NCBI GenBank assembly: GCA_022509145.1 | Contig: JAFLTX010000006.1 | Coordinates: 1-59,418, forward strand | Direction: 5' to 3' | DNA from: Muribaculaceae bacterium | GTDB taxonomy: Bacteria; Bacteroidota; Bacteroidia; Bacteroidales; Muribaculaceae | Length of the DNA: 59,418 nucleotides | Shown: in pieces, positions 17,295-26,797 of the stretch | How positions within the stretch are numbered: position 1 is the first letter of the stretch | Layout: each line of letters starts with the position of its first letter | Translations under genes and position numbers: made by a program | The notes under the pieces: model-generated | What the model saw: the letters and a program-made list of their open reading frames with translations, nothing else | Told to the model about the DNA's origin: nothing | Database searches by the model: none

Positions 17295-17816
17295 TTATCT
17301 TCCGCTCAAATACACCGCCACAGGCTCTCCGTTGAGGCCCATGTATCTGAAATCAGGATTGTTGGCGACAAAAGAGCGAATCTGCTTCACGGCTTCGGGC
17401 CGCGTCTCAGCTCCGGAGGCTATCACGTAGAAATACCCCTTCCCGTCGGTGGCCACGTAAGCGCCCGGGTATCTCTCGGCCAGGTCGGCCACGGTGCTGT
17501 TGGCGTTGGTCTGCATCTTATACTTCGACACCACGATGCCTATGCGCTTTGTGGTCACTCCCGAATATTTGTCGGTGGGGTTCACGAGCTCCGTGCTCAC
17601 ATAGATGGTGTCGCCTTCCACCACATCGCGGCGGATGCTGTTGTTCATATTCTCGAGAGTGCGGCCGTCATATCCGGTCTTCTCCTCTTCTGCTTTGCGC
17701 TGAGAGGCCTGGTAAGCCTTGTCGTAAGCCAGGGCATAATTCTTCTCGGTCGGTTTGCAGGCGCCGGCAACCAACAAGAGGATTCCCGCCGCGGCCATTA
17801 TTCCAAAATGTTTCAT
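17295..17816 (-). CDS. SPOR domain lipoprotein
   Basis: The 173-residue protein has a lipoprotein signal with lipobox cysteine at residue 20 (LLLVAGACKPTEKN) and a C-terminal SPOR domain at about 95-173 (RIGIVVSKYKMQTNANSTVADL, YFYVIASGAETRPEAV, SFVANNPDFRYMGL is split over this domain). SPOR domains bind peptidoglycan stripped of stem peptides, often at the division site. The gene lies 49 bases downstream of rsmI on the same strand and may be cotranscribed with it. Confidence 0.8.
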   Translation of the reverse strand: MKHFGIMAAAGILLLVAGACKPTEKNYALAYDKAYQASQRKAEEEKTGYDGRTLENMNNSIRRDVVEGDTIYVSTELVNPTDKYSGVTTKRIGIVVSKYKMQTNANSTVADLAERYPGAYVATDGKGYFYVIASGAETRPEAVKQIRSFVANNPDFRYMGLNGEPVAVYLSGR

Positions 17817-17865
17817 TTCTCTTATATGAGGTCTATATTTTTCTCCTTCTGTGCGCGAGTTTGAA

Positions 17866-18567
17866 TTATTCGGCAGATTGATTTTTCTCTGCGTGTCTGG
17901 GGTTGATTTTCCCTTCTATCACCAACACTATCTCTCCTTTGGCCGGATGTTCCGCGAAATGGGCGGCCAGCTCGCCGAGAGTGCCTTTATGTATCGTCTC
18001 GTGGAGCTTCGATATCTCGCGGGCAACAGCCGCCTGACGGTCCGAGCCGAAAGCCTCGCTCAGCTGCGCCAAGGTGCGCGCCACCCTCTTGGGCGACTCA
18101 TAAATCACCACAGTGCGGGGTTCTTCGGCCAGCAGGGCAAGACGTGTGGCCCTCCCCTTCTTCGGCGGAAGAAATCCTTCAAACACGAATCGGTCGCAGG
18201 GCAGCCCTGATGCCACAAGGGCCGGGACAAACGCCGTGGCGCCCGGGAGGCATTCCACCTCTACCCCCTCGCGGCGGCACTCGCGGCTGAGCAGAAATCC
18301 GGGGTCGGAGATCCCGGGAGTGCCCGCGTCGGATATCAGCGCTATCTCGCGCCCCTCCTTAAGCTCTTTCACGATGGCGGCCACGCGCTCATGCTCGTTG
18401 TGAAGATGAAAACTTTTCAGCGGAGTGTGGATATCGAAATGCCGAAGGAGCACCGACGAAGTGCGCGTGTCTTCCGACAGAATCAAGTCAACCTCTCGCA
18501 ACACCTTGATACCCCGGAGCGTCATGTCGTCGAGATTTCCTATCGGAGTGGGTACTATATGGAGCAT
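17866..18567 (-). CDS. rsmI: 16S rRNA 2'-O-ribose C1402 methyltransferase RsmI
   Basis: The 233-residue protein is a SAM-dependent methylase of the tetrapyrrole methylase fold that 2'-O-methylates C1402 of 16S rRNA. It starts with the family hallmark VPTPIGNLDDMTLRGI, followed by LSEDTRTSSVLLRHF and the SAM-site SDAGTPGISDPG, with PGATAFVPALVASGL and VIYESPKRV further on. It is slightly shorter than the E. coli enzyme (about 286), lacking part of the C-terminus. A more divergent family member occurs at 32868-33632. Confidence 0.92.
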   Translation of the reverse strand: MLHIVPTPIGNLDDMTLRGIKVLREVDLILSEDTRTSSVLLRHFDIHTPLKSFHLHNEHERVAAIVKELKEGREIALISDAGTPGISDPGFLLSRECRREGVEVECLPGATAFVPALVASGLPCDRFVFEGFLPPKKGRATRLALLAEEPRTVVIYESPKRVARTLAQLSEAFGSDRQAAVAREISKLHETIHKGTLGELAAHFAEHPAKGEIVLVIEGKINPRHAEKNQSAE

Positions 18568-18630
18568 ATATTGTTTGTTTTCAACGTTTTAATCCTGTAA
18601 TCAAAAAAATCTTTTTCCGGAGGCTGCACA

Positions 18631-19209
18631 TTACTTTATAAAGAAAACGAGCGACCAGAAAATGATTCCGAGAGAGATGGTAAACCCGAGCCACATCTTG
18701 GCCAGGCGTGCATATTCATGCGATTTGCGGCGAAGTTCCTCCTGCGTCTTATGATCGGGCTCCATGCACGAGTTTTGCCACGCCTTCTGCGACTTGGCGG
18801 TGAACACCACCGACACAACCCCCGTGGGAGGGAAACAGAGGATGAGCGTGAGCACAGAGAGCGTCATCGACAGCTGGGGAGGCATGTTCACGTCGGGCTC
18901 CATCGTGTTATCCTCGCGGATGGGGAAGCCGAACGCCCGCTTCTCTTCCTGCGGAGCCTCCTGAGCCGTACCGCTACCTCTCACCTCGGTTACTTCCGGA
19001 GTCTCTATCTCGATGTGGCGGCGCGCCTTGTCGGCGAGATGGCCCGTCATAGCGGCGCGGATCTCAGCCACGTCTTCAGCCTTCTGCCAGTCTTGCATCC
19101 CCTTGCACCATACGTATGTGCCCGGGCGGATTCCCGAGGCAACGAGCCGATCCACCGGCACCGGGCCCTTCTGCTCACCGTTATGTTGATAGTAGTAAAG
19201 TGTTTCCAT
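18631..19209 (-). CDS. GYF_2 plus CD225/dispanin-type membrane protein
   Basis: The 192-residue protein has an N-terminal GYF_2 (DUF4339) domain at about 3-50 (YYYQHNGEQKGPVPVDRL, VWCKGMQDWQ), a variable middle, and a C-terminal CD225/dispanin-like region with two hydrophobic segments (LSMTLSVLTLILCFPPTGVV, then WLGFTISLGIIFWSLVFFI) separated by a short basic loop. GYF_2 domains are thought to bind proline-rich peptides. The function is unknown; an inner-membrane adaptor is the best reading. A TTG-N21-TAAATTTG promoter lies about 35 bases upstream. Confidence 0.75.
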   Translation of the reverse strand: METLYYYQHNGEQKGPVPVDRLVASGIRPGTYVWCKGMQDWQKAEDVAEIRAAMTGHLADKARRHIEIETPEVTEVRGSGTAQEAPQEEKRAFGFPIREDNTMEPDVNMPPQLSMTLSVLTLILCFPPTGVVSVVFTAKSQKAWQNSCMEPDHKTQEELRRKSHEYARLAKMWLGFTISLGIIFWSLVFFIK

Positions 19210-19241
19210 ACTTTTTATCCCGTTTGACGGTCTTCAGTCTA

Positions 19242-19273
19242 CAAATTTACAATAATTTTTAGATATTTTGCAA
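19242..19273 (-). promoter_or_regulatory. promoter of the GYF/CD225 gene
   Basis: Minus-strand TTG (19271-19273) and TAAATTTG (19242-19249) are separated by 21 bases, within the Bacteroidetes consensus range. The leader to the ATG at 19209 is about 28 bases. Confidence 0.65.
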
Positions 19274-19334
19274 TCTCCGCCGCGGAAGAAGGTCCGAAAT
19301 ATACCAATCAACCCGCACCGTTCGTTATAAAGGT

Positions 19335-20159
19335 ATGATCAAAAAGCTCCTGAAAGCATTCAAAACCATCCGGGTAAAGAAGGCCCAACCGCTTCATATC
19401 GAGTTTAATCTGACCGACGCCTGCAATCTCAACTGCAAGTGTTGCTCCCATTATTCCCCTATCGCCCCCCGTGAGTTTGAACCGCTCGACGAGCTTGAAT
19501 TTTCGATGAAGAAGATCTCTTCGGCGCGAAACGTAGACCTCATCAAGGGCGTCTATTTGATTGGCGGCGAAACGCTCCTCTTCCCGCAGCTGAAAGAAGC
19601 CATCCTTATGGCGAAGAAATATTTCCCGAAAGCGAAGTTGAGCATCTTCACCAACGGGCTGCTCCTTCCCCGTATGGACGACGATTTTTGGGAGATTTGC
19701 AAAAGCAACGATGTTGAGATCGCGCTCACACGCTACCCCGTGAAATTTGACTATGACAAGGCTGAGGCCCTCTGCCGCGACAAGGGCGTGACCCTCACCG
19801 TTTTCGACGACCGAAACAACGACGATTCCTTCTTCAGATTCCCCCTCGACCCGGAGAAGAAGCAGAACGGGCGCATCAGCCACTTCAAATGCATCTCATA
19901 CGGGTGTATCACCGTAGACCACGGCAAGATTTTCCCCTGCTCGCAGGCTGCCTGCGTGGGGCACCTCAACCGCACTTTCGGCTCCGATTTCAAGTGGGAG
20001 CCAGGCGATTATATCGAAGTGGATAAGTTGGAGGACGTGAAGCAGATAGAGAAACTCCGCTCCCAGCCGGTGCCCTTCTGCAACTACTGCGCGCCGAAGG
20101 AGACGATACGCCACGGTCTTTCCCGCCGCGAACCCTCCGAATGGATCCTGGAGCGGTGA
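19335..20159 (+). CDS. radical SAM protein with SPASM-like C-terminus
   Basis: The 274-residue protein contains the radical SAM cluster motif CxxxCxxC in ACNLNCKCCSHYSP at about residues 31-38, which binds the 4Fe-4S cluster that cleaves S-adenosylmethionine. A second Cys-rich region near the C-terminus (CISYGCITVDHGKIFPCSQ, then PFCNYC) resembles an auxiliary-cluster SPASM/twitch domain. Such proteins modify peptides, sugars or other small molecules; nothing nearby points to the substrate. The gene is convergent with the helicase-nuclease gene (22-base gap) and stands alone. Confidence 0.8.
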   Translation: MIKKLLKAFKTIRVKKAQPLHIEFNLTDACNLNCKCCSHYSPIAPREFEPLDELEFSMKKISSARNVDLIKGVYLIGGETLLFPQLKEAILMAKKYFPKAKLSIFTNGLLLPRMDDDFWEICKSNDVEIALTRYPVKFDYDKAEALCRDKGVTLTVFDDRNNDDSFFRFPLDPEKKQNGRISHFKCISYGCITVDHGKIFPCSQAACVGHLNRTFGSDFKWEPGDYIEVDKLEDVKQIEKLRSQPVPFCNYCAPKETIRHGLSRREPSEWILER

Positions 20160-20181
20160 CGGAAATCTGACGTAGACTTTC

Positions 20182-23100
20182 TCAGCCTACCTTGACCACC
20201 TTTTTCTTGGGCACATACCAGATATACCCTTCTACGGATCTGAAGCGACCCGTGGCCAACAAGCGGCTCATATATCCGGCCACCTGCTCATAGTTCAAGG
20301 GATCCTCGCGTCCGAACTTATAATCTATCACCACGGCCGTTCCATCCGGGCGAATCACCACCCTGTCGGGCCTCCTCACCTCATCTCCCTTGTAGAGCAA
20401 AGCCCTTTCGTTGAGGACCTTGACATCCGGACCAAACCAGCCGCGATGCTCCTCCTTCTGCATCGCTTCCAGCAGCTCGGCCTTCCACTGGGCGGCCTCC
20501 TCGTCGGAGACGTATCCCTGCACCTTCATCATCAGCAGCCCGCGGTCGATGTCGTCAGGGGTCTGCGCCATCTGCAGGATGTTGTGTTTCAGCGTTCCCT
20601 CCGCGCGCGGGTCGTTGTCCTCGAGGCCGTCGGTCTTATCCTTGTTCCGGCGCGCAGGATTGTCTTCCCTGAATCGGAGCAGACGCCGGTCGGAGGCCAC
20701 GATATAGTTCTTCAGCTCCCCCTGCTCGCGTGGCTCCTCGTCCCGCGCCGCCAATATCTGAGCGTGAGTAAGCGGATCACCGTATTCGTATTCCACCGAG
20801 TCGGCCGGCATCCCTTCCGGACTCACGTTCACCCTCACTTCTTCCGAGGCGCCGTTCGCCGTAAGGATCTCCTTCTCCTCAAGGAGCAGGTCCACTGCCG
20901 ATGCTGCGGTGGCCACCGTGCTGCTCTTTATAGGCAAGTAAGCGTAAAGTTCGTTTTTCGCGCGGGTGAACCCTACATATAGCTTGTTGAGCTCGTCGAG
21001 AGCCACCTCTTCGCAATAATTATCCCATATCTGCGCATAGGCCGTCTTCGCCAGGCTCGCCTTCGTCTCGATCGGGAGGAAAGGCGGCAACAAGTTCCTT
21101 TTCTTGATGCAAGCGGCAGGATCCAACCATTTCCATTCCGTCTGATTTTTGCTCGGCTTGAAACCGATGTCGTTCACCGGAATGATCACCACTCCATATT
21201 CCAGCCCCTTGGAGCCGTGGATCGTATGTATCCTCACCCCTTCGGAGTCTTCCGGGGTGTTGATTCTCAGCTTCGAGGCCTTCCTTTTCCACCATTTCAG
21301 GAAACTGCCGATGTCGCTGGTATGGTTTGAGCTGTAGTCGAGCACCGCATCCTGGAAAGCGGCCAGAAAAGGAGCGTCGGCATCGCGCCGCTTAGGAGGC
21401 AGGAACTTGTCGATGATGGCCTCGGTGAGCGACGGTAGCGCCATAGACTGAAGCGAGTGCATCAGCTTCCGAAGCTCCTCGCCGTCAATAGGCTGGTCGT
21501 AAGCCTTCCGCTTCCTCCGGGCCTCTTCCTCAAGCTGCTTCAAAAGCGCCTGCTCTTCGGTCAGCTCCTTTTTGCTTCCCCGGGGCTCCTCTTCTTCTTC
21601 TACAAACCCTCTCACGGCTGTCTCCAAGGCGTTAATAATGAGCTTCACCGACAACGCCGAAGACACCAGAAGATTCTCCTCACTGATTATAGTAATCTTG
21701 TTGTCGGGGTCGGCTATGTTATGCTCGGTAAGCACCCTCACGGCCACTTTCCCCTGGTCGCGGGTGCGCACCAACACGCCTATCTCCCGGAAACTGTAAC
21801 CTCTCTTCTTGAGACGCATGATCAGCTCCGGAAGCTGCTGAAATCCCGGCTCGGCCGCCGACGCATAACCCGCCTTGAAATAATTCTTCCTATCTTCATC
21901 GCCCAGATTCGGATATGTCTTGATATTGACGTATCCTATGTTATTATCACGTTTCTTCTTGGGGATGTTCTGCTCGCACCCGTCGTAAATCTTCTTGATG
22001 GTGTCGCTGAAAATCGGCACATTGTCCTCCGTCAGGTCTGTGATACGCGAGAAGATGAAGTTGTTGAATTTTATGATGCGGGGCGAGCTGCGGTAATTGG
22101 TGTTTTCGCGGGCCCAGTCTTTCGGTTCGTCGTCAGAGGTATAGGGCACCACCTTGTCAAACTCCTTCTCCACCACCTCGGTGATCAGCTTGTAATCGGC
22201 GTTGCGAAAGCGGTAGATGCTCTGCTTGGCGTCGCCGATTATCAGGTTGTCTTCGCCGCGGCTGTGGCTCTCGGCAAGGAGGGGCCGAAGGTTGTCCCAC
22301 TGCATGTGCGACGTGTCTTGAAATTCATCAATCAGGTAATGGTTGAGACGGCTGCCCATCCTTTCGTAAATGAAAGGGGTATCGTCTTTTCCGATGATGC
22401 GCGAGAGTATCCGGGCAGTGTCGCTTATCTCGAGGGTGTTGGTGTCTTCGAGGAATTCCCGTTTCTTCCGGGCTATCTCGAGCACCACCATAAGCTGGGG
22501 CAGAAGGTCTCTGAAGGCGCGCCACGTGTTGAGCTGCCAGATATTGCGCTCCACCTCCTCGGCATACTCGTTGTTGGCATCGAGCCACGCCGCATAAGCG
22601 CTGTCGAGATTGTTGAGCAGAGAATCGTTCAGGTCGGAGCGCGTCGCCTTGAGGGCATTAAACTTTTTCTTCCCTTTGGCCGACAGCGAGAACCCGAGAT
22701 CTCTTTTGTCGGGCCCCGCAACGACATTTACTCCTTTATCCAATATCTTCTCGTCGAACGCCTCAAGCGATTTTTTCACCCTCCCCGCGGTGCGGTTGTA
22801 AAGATCCTCCAAATCCAACCCGAGCGCTTCAAGCTCCTGCGCCACTTCCCTGGCGGCTTCGGCTCTCTTGGCGTGCAGCTTAAGCCAAGGCTCGAGGTTG
22901 GCCTCGTCAACTTCTTTCACCACGTCGATAAAGCTCCCCTTCAGATTGTCGAAATAATCGAAAATGCTCTCTCTTATCTTTTGAAAATCTTCTTTCTCAA
23001 GCTTTTGGGCCTGACTGATGAGCTGTGCGTAGAGGGTGTCGCTGCTCTCTTTTTTGGCGAATACGTTCCATTTGTTACCTGTCCCCAGGTCGTGCATCAT

Positions 23101-23673
23101 CTTGTTGAGCCAGTAAAGGGTCTCTCTGTTTCCACGGTCTTCTCCCTCCTCGGCGGCGGTCGATATGGAATCCAGAGCCGCGTCGAAACCTACGGCCGAC
23201 ACATAATCGCCGTCGATCTCCATATTGAAATTCTCGTCGATGCTCGCCTCGTAGGCAAAGGTGTGGAGGATGCTTTGGAAGAAAGCGTCGATTGTCTGCA
23301 CCTTGAAATCGGAAAACTTCAGCAGCAGAATCCTCAGGGCGGCGCGGGCCCTGTCGGCAAGTTCCTGCACTCCGCAATGAAACTCCTTGAGAAAATCCTC
23401 GAGATAGTCGATGTCTTCGTAATCAGCCGGGTCTGCCTCGTCGGCTTTGGCCAGCGCGGCAAGCTTCTCGAGGATTCGGATCTTCATTTCGGCCGTGGCC
23501 TTGACGGTGAAGGTCACCGCCATTATCTCCGAAGGTACGTTTTTCAATCCATTCATACTGCGAAGGCGCCGGGGTTTCCCTTCTTCCTTCAGCGTGAGCA
23601 GATGTCTGATATATGTCTTGGCCAGTTCGAAGGTCTTCCCCGACCCGGCCGACGCTCTCTTAAGATGAAGCAT
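20182..23673 (-). CDS. UvrD/AddA-like helicase-nuclease
   Basis: The 1163-residue protein is a superfamily 1 helicase fused to a RecB-type nuclease, as in AddA/RecB, which process double-strand DNA ends for recombination. It opens with the Walker A ASAGSGKTF at residues 7-15, carries motif II YLIDEFQDTSHMQW near 445, IIGDAKQSIYRFRNADY, motif V GSKGLEYGVVIIP and motif VI YVGFTRAKNELY. A C-terminal PD-(D/E)xK nuclease is indicated by RPDRVV and VVIDYKFG near 1112-1119 followed by a Q-x-x-x-Y element (EQVAGYMSRL). No AddB-like partner is present in the window. The SUI1-like gene lies 66 bases upstream on the same strand. Confidence 0.88.
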   Translation of the reverse strand: MLHLKRASAGSGKTFELAKTYIRHLLTLKEEGKPRRLRSMNGLKNVPSEIMAVTFTVKATAEMKIRILEKLAALAKADEADPADYEDIDYLEDFLKEFHCGVQELADRARAALRILLLKFSDFKVQTIDAFFQSILHTFAYEASIDENFNMEIDGDYVSAVGFDAALDSISTAAEEGEDRGNRETLYWLNKMMHDLGTGNKWNVFAKKESSDTLYAQLISQAQKLEKEDFQKIRESIFDYFDNLKGSFIDVVKEVDEANLEPWLKLHAKRAEAAREVAQELEALGLDLEDLYNRTAGRVKKSLEAFDEKILDKGVNVVAGPDKRDLGFSLSAKGKKKFNALKATRSDLNDSLLNNLDSAYAAWLDANNEYAEEVERNIWQLNTWRAFRDLLPQLMVVLEIARKKREFLEDTNTLEISDTARILSRIIGKDDTPFIYERMGSRLNHYLIDEFQDTSHMQWDNLRPLLAESHSRGEDNLIIGDAKQSIYRFRNADYKLITEVVEKEFDKVVPYTSDDEPKDWARENTNYRSSPRIIKFNNFIFSRITDLTEDNVPIFSDTIKKIYDGCEQNIPKKKRDNNIGYVNIKTYPNLGDEDRKNYFKAGYASAAEPGFQQLPELIMRLKKRGYSFREIGVLVRTRDQGKVAVRVLTEHNIADPDNKITIISEENLLVSSALSVKLIINALETAVRGFVEEEEEPRGSKKELTEEQALLKQLEEEARRKRKAYDQPIDGEELRKLMHSLQSMALPSLTEAIIDKFLPPKRRDADAPFLAAFQDAVLDYSSNHTSDIGSFLKWWKRKASKLRINTPEDSEGVRIHTIHGSKGLEYGVVIIPVNDIGFKPSKNQTEWKWLDPAACIKKRNLLPPFLPIETKASLAKTAYAQIWDNYCEEVALDELNKLYVGFTRAKNELYAYLPIKSSTVATAASAVDLLLEEKEILTANGASEEVRVNVSPEGMPADSVEYEYGDPLTHAQILAARDEEPREQGELKNYIVASDRRLLRFREDNPARRNKDKTDGLEDNDPRAEGTLKHNILQMAQTPDDIDRGLLMMKVQGYVSDEEAAQWKAELLEAMQKEEHRGWFGPDVKVLNERALLYKGDEVRRPDRVVIRPDGTAVVIDYKFGREDPLNYEQVAGYMSRLLATGRFRSVEGYIWYVPKKKVVKVG

Positions 23674-23739
23674 TCTTTCTCCTTTATTTGATTTCCGTTA
23701 TCCATTGGAAGGCGCCACTGCGCTCACACCGGCGAGCCG

Positions 23740-24087
23740 TCAGCCTCCCACTTTCTTGGTTTTGAATCCCGCGGCCTGCAGAAGCTCGGCGGCCTTGTCG
23801 CGCCAGTCGCCCTGAAGCAGTATCTCTCCGTCGCGGGAGGACCCGCCGGTGCCTATCTTCCGCTTCAGCATCGACGCTATCTCATCCACCTCCTCGTCGG
23901 GAATCTCGAACCCCTCGACGATGGTGGCCACCTTACCTTTGCGCCCTTTCCGGTCGAGAATCAATCTCAACGGCTCGGTCTGCCCGGCAGGCTTCTCCTG
24001 TGGTGCCGATGGTGCCTCGGGCTCTTCTTCGGCCGCCTCGGGAACGTTAAGGGCGGCAAGCTTATCTTTCCAATCTTCCATTTTCAT
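23740..24087 (-). CDS. SUI1/YciH-like translation initiation factor
   Basis: The 115-residue protein has a Glu/Pro/Ala-rich N-terminal tail and an SUI1 (eIF1-like) domain at about 40-110, with RKGRKGKVATIVEGF and LKRKIGTGGSSRDGEILLQG typical of YciH. Bacterial YciH proteins bind the small ribosomal subunit and may affect start-site fidelity. A TAAATTTG box (24092-24099) lies only four bases before the ATG, implying an almost leaderless mRNA; using Met3 would add six bases. It may be cotranscribed with the helicase-nuclease gene downstream. Confidence 0.88.
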   Translation of the reverse strand: MKMEDWKDKLAALNVPEAAEEEPEAPSAPQEKPAGQTEPLRLILDRKGRKGKVATIVEGFEIPDEEVDEIASMLKRKIGTGGSSRDGEILLQGDWRDKAAELLQAAGFKTKKVGG

Positions 24088-24091
24088 TTCA

Positions 24092-24099
24092 CAAATTTA
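24092..24099 (-). promoter_or_regulatory. -7 box of the SUI1 gene
   Basis: TAAATTTG on the minus strand ends four bases before the ATG at 24087. No -33 TTTG is found at the usual spacing, so the promoter call rests on the -7 box alone. Confidence 0.45.
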
Positions 24100-24164
24100 A
24101 TTCTTTTTTTTAATTCTAAGGTGTACCCGACCAAGTTTCGGCATACTATTTGAATAATTTTTAC

Positions 24165-24172
24165 TAATTTTG
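24165..24172 (+). promoter_or_regulatory. -7 box of pnp
   Basis: TAATTTTG lies about 40 bases upstream of the pnp ATG at 24211. A clear -33 element at 19-21 bases is not seen. Confidence 0.5.
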
Positions 24173-24210
24173 CAACCGAATATAGAAAAGGATAAAATAT
24201 AGTAATTTAG

Positions 24211-26490
24211 ATGAAAGCAATCAAAAAGACCATCACGCTTCCCGACGGCAGAGAGATCACCATCGAGACCGGGAAGCTGGCCAAGCAGGCTGATGGCGCA
24301 GTAGAAGTAAGAATGGGCAACACCATGTTGCTCGCCACAGTGTGTAGCGCGGAAGACGCCAACGAAGGCGTAGACTTCATGCCCCTCACTGTAGAATACC
24401 GGGAAAAATACGCCTCCATTGGCCGTTATCCCGGCGGTTTTTTGAAGAGAGAAGGCCGCCCCAGCGACTATGAGATTCTAACGTCTCGCCTCGTCGACCG
24501 CGTGTTGCGTCCCCTCTTCCCCGACAATTATCACGCTGAAACTTTCGTAAACGTAGTGATGTTCTCTGCAGATGAGAACGACGCTCCCGACGCCCTCGCC
24601 GGCCTCGCGGCTTCTGCCGCCCTCGCCGTGAGCGACGTCCCCTTCAACGGCCCCATCTCAGAAGTGAGAGTGGCTCGCGTTGACGGTGAATGGGTGATCA
24701 ACCCCACTTTCGAGCAGATCGAGAAAGCCGACATCGAACTCATGGTTGGCGCCACTGCCGACAACATCATGATGGTGGAAGGCGAGATGAACGAAGTGCA
24801 GGAAGCCGAACTCCTCGAAGCCCTCAAGGTGGCCCACGAAGAGATCAAGAAGCACTGCCAGGTGCAGCTCGAGCTCATGAAGGAAGCCGGAAAGGAAACA
24901 AAGCGTGAATACGACCACGAAATCAACGACGACGCCCTTCGCGAAGACGTGCGCGAAAAGTGCTACGACAAGGTGTATGAGATAGCAAAGGCCGGAAACG
25001 CCGACAAACACTGGCGCAACGACTCCTTCAAGGCTATCCGCGACGAATATATCGAATCTCTCCCCGAAATGACCGAGGAGCAGCTCGAAAAATATACCCC
25101 CGAGCAGAGAGTGGCAATGGTGAAACGCTACTACCACGACGTGGAGAAGGAAGCCATGCGCCGCTGTGTGCTCGACGAAGGTATCCGCCTCGACGGCCGC
25201 AAGACCACGGAGATCCGCCCCATCTGGTGCGAGACCGACTATGTGCCCGGCCCTCACGGATCGGCTGTCTTCACCCGCGGTGAAACACAGGCTCTCGTTA
25301 CGGCCACCCTCGGCACCACGCTCGACGAAAAGATCATCGACGACGTGCTCAACCAGGGTAAGGAGCGCTTCCTGCTCCACTACAACTTCCCGCCCTTCTC
25401 CACCGGCGAAGCGCGCCCGCAGCGCGGTGTTGGCCGTCGTGAGATCGGTCACGGAAATCTCGCCCACCGCGCCCTGAAGCGCATGTTCCCCGATGATTTC
25501 CCCTACACCTGCCGCATCGTGAGCGACATTCTGGAATCCAACGGTTCTTCATCCATGGCCACTGTCTGCGGCGGCACACTCGCCCTGCTCGACGCCGGCG
25601 TGAAGATGAAGCGCCCCGTGGCCGGCGTGGCTATGGGTCTGATTTCAGATGCCGGCAACGTGAAATATGCCGTTCTCTCCGACATCCTCGGCGACGAAGA
25701 CCACCTCGGCGACATGGACTTCAAGGTGACAGGTACCGAGAAAGGTATCACCGCCACCCAGATGGACATCAAGTGTGACGGCCTCAGCTACGAAGTGCTC
25801 GCCAAGGCTCTCGAACAGGCCCGCCAGGGCAGGATGCACATCCTCGGCATCATCAACGAGACCATCCCCGAGCCCCGTGAAGACTACAAGCCTCACGTGC
25901 CGCGCCTCATCACCTTCCAGATTCCGAAGGAGCTCATCGGCGCAGTTATCGGCCCGCAGGGTAAGGTTATCCAGGGTATCCAGGAAGAGACAGGCGCCAC
26001 CATCTCGATCGACGAAGACGAAAAGCTCGGCGTCGGCATCGTGGAGATTGCCTCGAAGGATAAGGAAGCCATCGACGCTGCTTACGAGAGAATCAAAGCC
26101 ATCGTGGCTCAGCCCGAAGAAGGCGAAGTGTACGAAGGCACAGTGCAGTCAATCCTTGAGTTCGGTGCGTTTGTTGAGTTCATGCCCGGACGCGACGGTC
26201 TGCTCCACATCTCCGAAATCTCGTGGGACCGCCTCGACAGCATGGAGAACAGCGGCCTGCACGAGGGCGACAAGGTGACGGTGAAGCTCATCGAAATCGA
26301 CAAGAAGACAGGCAAGTACCGCCTCTCGATGCGCGCCCTCCTTCCCAAGCCTGAAGGCTACGTGGAGCGTGAGCGTCCGCGCCGCGAAGGTGGCCCGCGT
26401 GGCGACAGAGGTCCGCGCAACGACCGTGGCCCGCGCCGCGAAGGCGGCAACCGCCCCCGCAACGACCGCGGTCCGCGTCGAGACAAGTAA
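24211..26490 (+). CDS. pnp: polyribonucleotide nucleotidyltransferase (PNPase)
   Basis: The 759-residue enzyme degrades RNA 3' to 5' by phosphorolysis. It has two RNase PH domains (active-site region [40 protein letters not shown]; metal-binding [13 protein letters not shown]), a KH domain from about 566 ([20 protein letters not shown]), and an S1 domain from about 638 ([17 protein letters not shown]). The last ~44 residues (from about 716) are an Arg/Gly/Asp-rich tail of RGD/RGP repeats, longer and more repetitive than in E. coli, probably disordered and RNA-binding. The gene is preceded by a -7 box and followed by an AT-rich inverted repeat, so it is likely monocistronic. Confidence 0.97.
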   Translation: MKAIKKTITLPDGREITIETGKLAKQADGAVEVRMGNTMLLATVCSAEDANEGVDFMPLTVEYREKYASIGRYPGGFLKREGRPSDYEILTSRLVDRVLRPLFPDNYHAETFVNVVMFSADENDAPDALAGLAASAALAVSDVPFNGPISEVRVARVDGEWVINPTFEQIEKADIELMVGATADNIMMVEGEMNEVQEAELLEALKVAHEEIKKHCQVQLELMKEAGKETKREYDHEINDDALREDVREKCYDKVYEIAKAGNADKHWRNDSFKAIRDEYIESLPEMTEEQLEKYTPEQRVAMVKRYYHDVEKEAMRRCVLDEGIRLDGRKTTEIRPIWCETDYVPGPHGSAVFTRGETQALVTATLGTTLDEKIIDDVLNQGKERFLLHYNFPPFSTGEARPQRGVGRREIGHGNLAHRALKRMFPDDFPYTCRIVSDILESNGSSSMATVCGGTLALLDAGVKMKRPVAGVAMGLISDAGNVKYAVLSDILGDEDHLGDMDFKVTGTEKGITATQMDIKCDGLSYEVLAKALEQARQGRMHILGIINETIPEPREDYKPHVPRLITFQIPKELIGAVIGPQGKVIQGIQEETGATISIDEDEKLGVGIVEIASKDKEAIDAAYERIKAIVAQPEEGEVYEGTVQSILEFGAFVEFMPGRDGLLHISEISWDRLDSMENSGLHEGDKVTVKLIEIDKKTGKYRLSMRALLPKPEGYVERERPRREGGPRGDRGPRNDRGPRREGGNRPRNDRGPRRDK

Positions 26491-26526
26491 TCCCAGCGGC
26501 TTAGATTCTAAGCTTCAATAATTTAT

Positions 26527-26561
26527 AAGGTTTAAAGGTCTTCAAACGGCCTTTAAACCTT
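26527..26561 (+). repeat. 12-base perfect inverted repeat after pnp
   Basis: AAGGTTTAAAGG (26527-26538) pairs perfectly with CCTTTAAACCTT (26550-26561) around an 11-base loop. It could end the pnp transcript or stabilise its 3' end, but it lacks a T-run on the plus strand. Confidence 0.6.
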
Positions 26562-26613
26562 AAACTTAAACCTTCAACAGAAAGACTCAAAACCGGCGCT
26601 TCGGCGCTGCAAC

Positions 26614-26644
26614 TTGCAAAAGTTGATTTATTTTCGTAAATTTG
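26614..26644 (+). promoter_or_regulatory. promoter of greA-HIT
   Basis: TTG (26614-26616) is followed after exactly 20 bases by TAAATTTG (26637-26644). The implied 5' untranslated leader to the greA ATG at 26798 is unusually long, about 145 bases. Confidence 0.7.
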
Positions 26645-26797
26645 CTACCGGTTTCAAGGAAAGCTCAAAAACAAAAGACCCTTCGAAACCCCTGAAAACT
26701 TAAAAGAATCATATATTGACCGAATTGTTTTCCAGAAGCTTGCCGCATTGGAGCTTCCACGAAAATGATTCCTTTAATTTTTAATTTTTGATAAATT

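Larger units (their letters stand above)
26491..26797. other. pnp-greA intergenic region and greA leader
   Basis: The 307-base gap contains the inverted repeat at 26527-26561, a GCGC-TTCG-GCGC hairpin near 26597-26608, the greA promoter at 26614-26644, and then a leader of about 145 bases. The leader includes the hairpin GAAGCT/AGCTTC (26735-26740 and 26752-26757). No short gene is evident. Confidence 0.55.

Noticed and set aside
21457..23691. Very long open frame on the plus strand, antisense to the helicase-nuclease gene
   Set aside because: It mirrors a gene with full helicase motifs and has no recognisable domain; long antisense frames are expected in GC-rich coding sequence.
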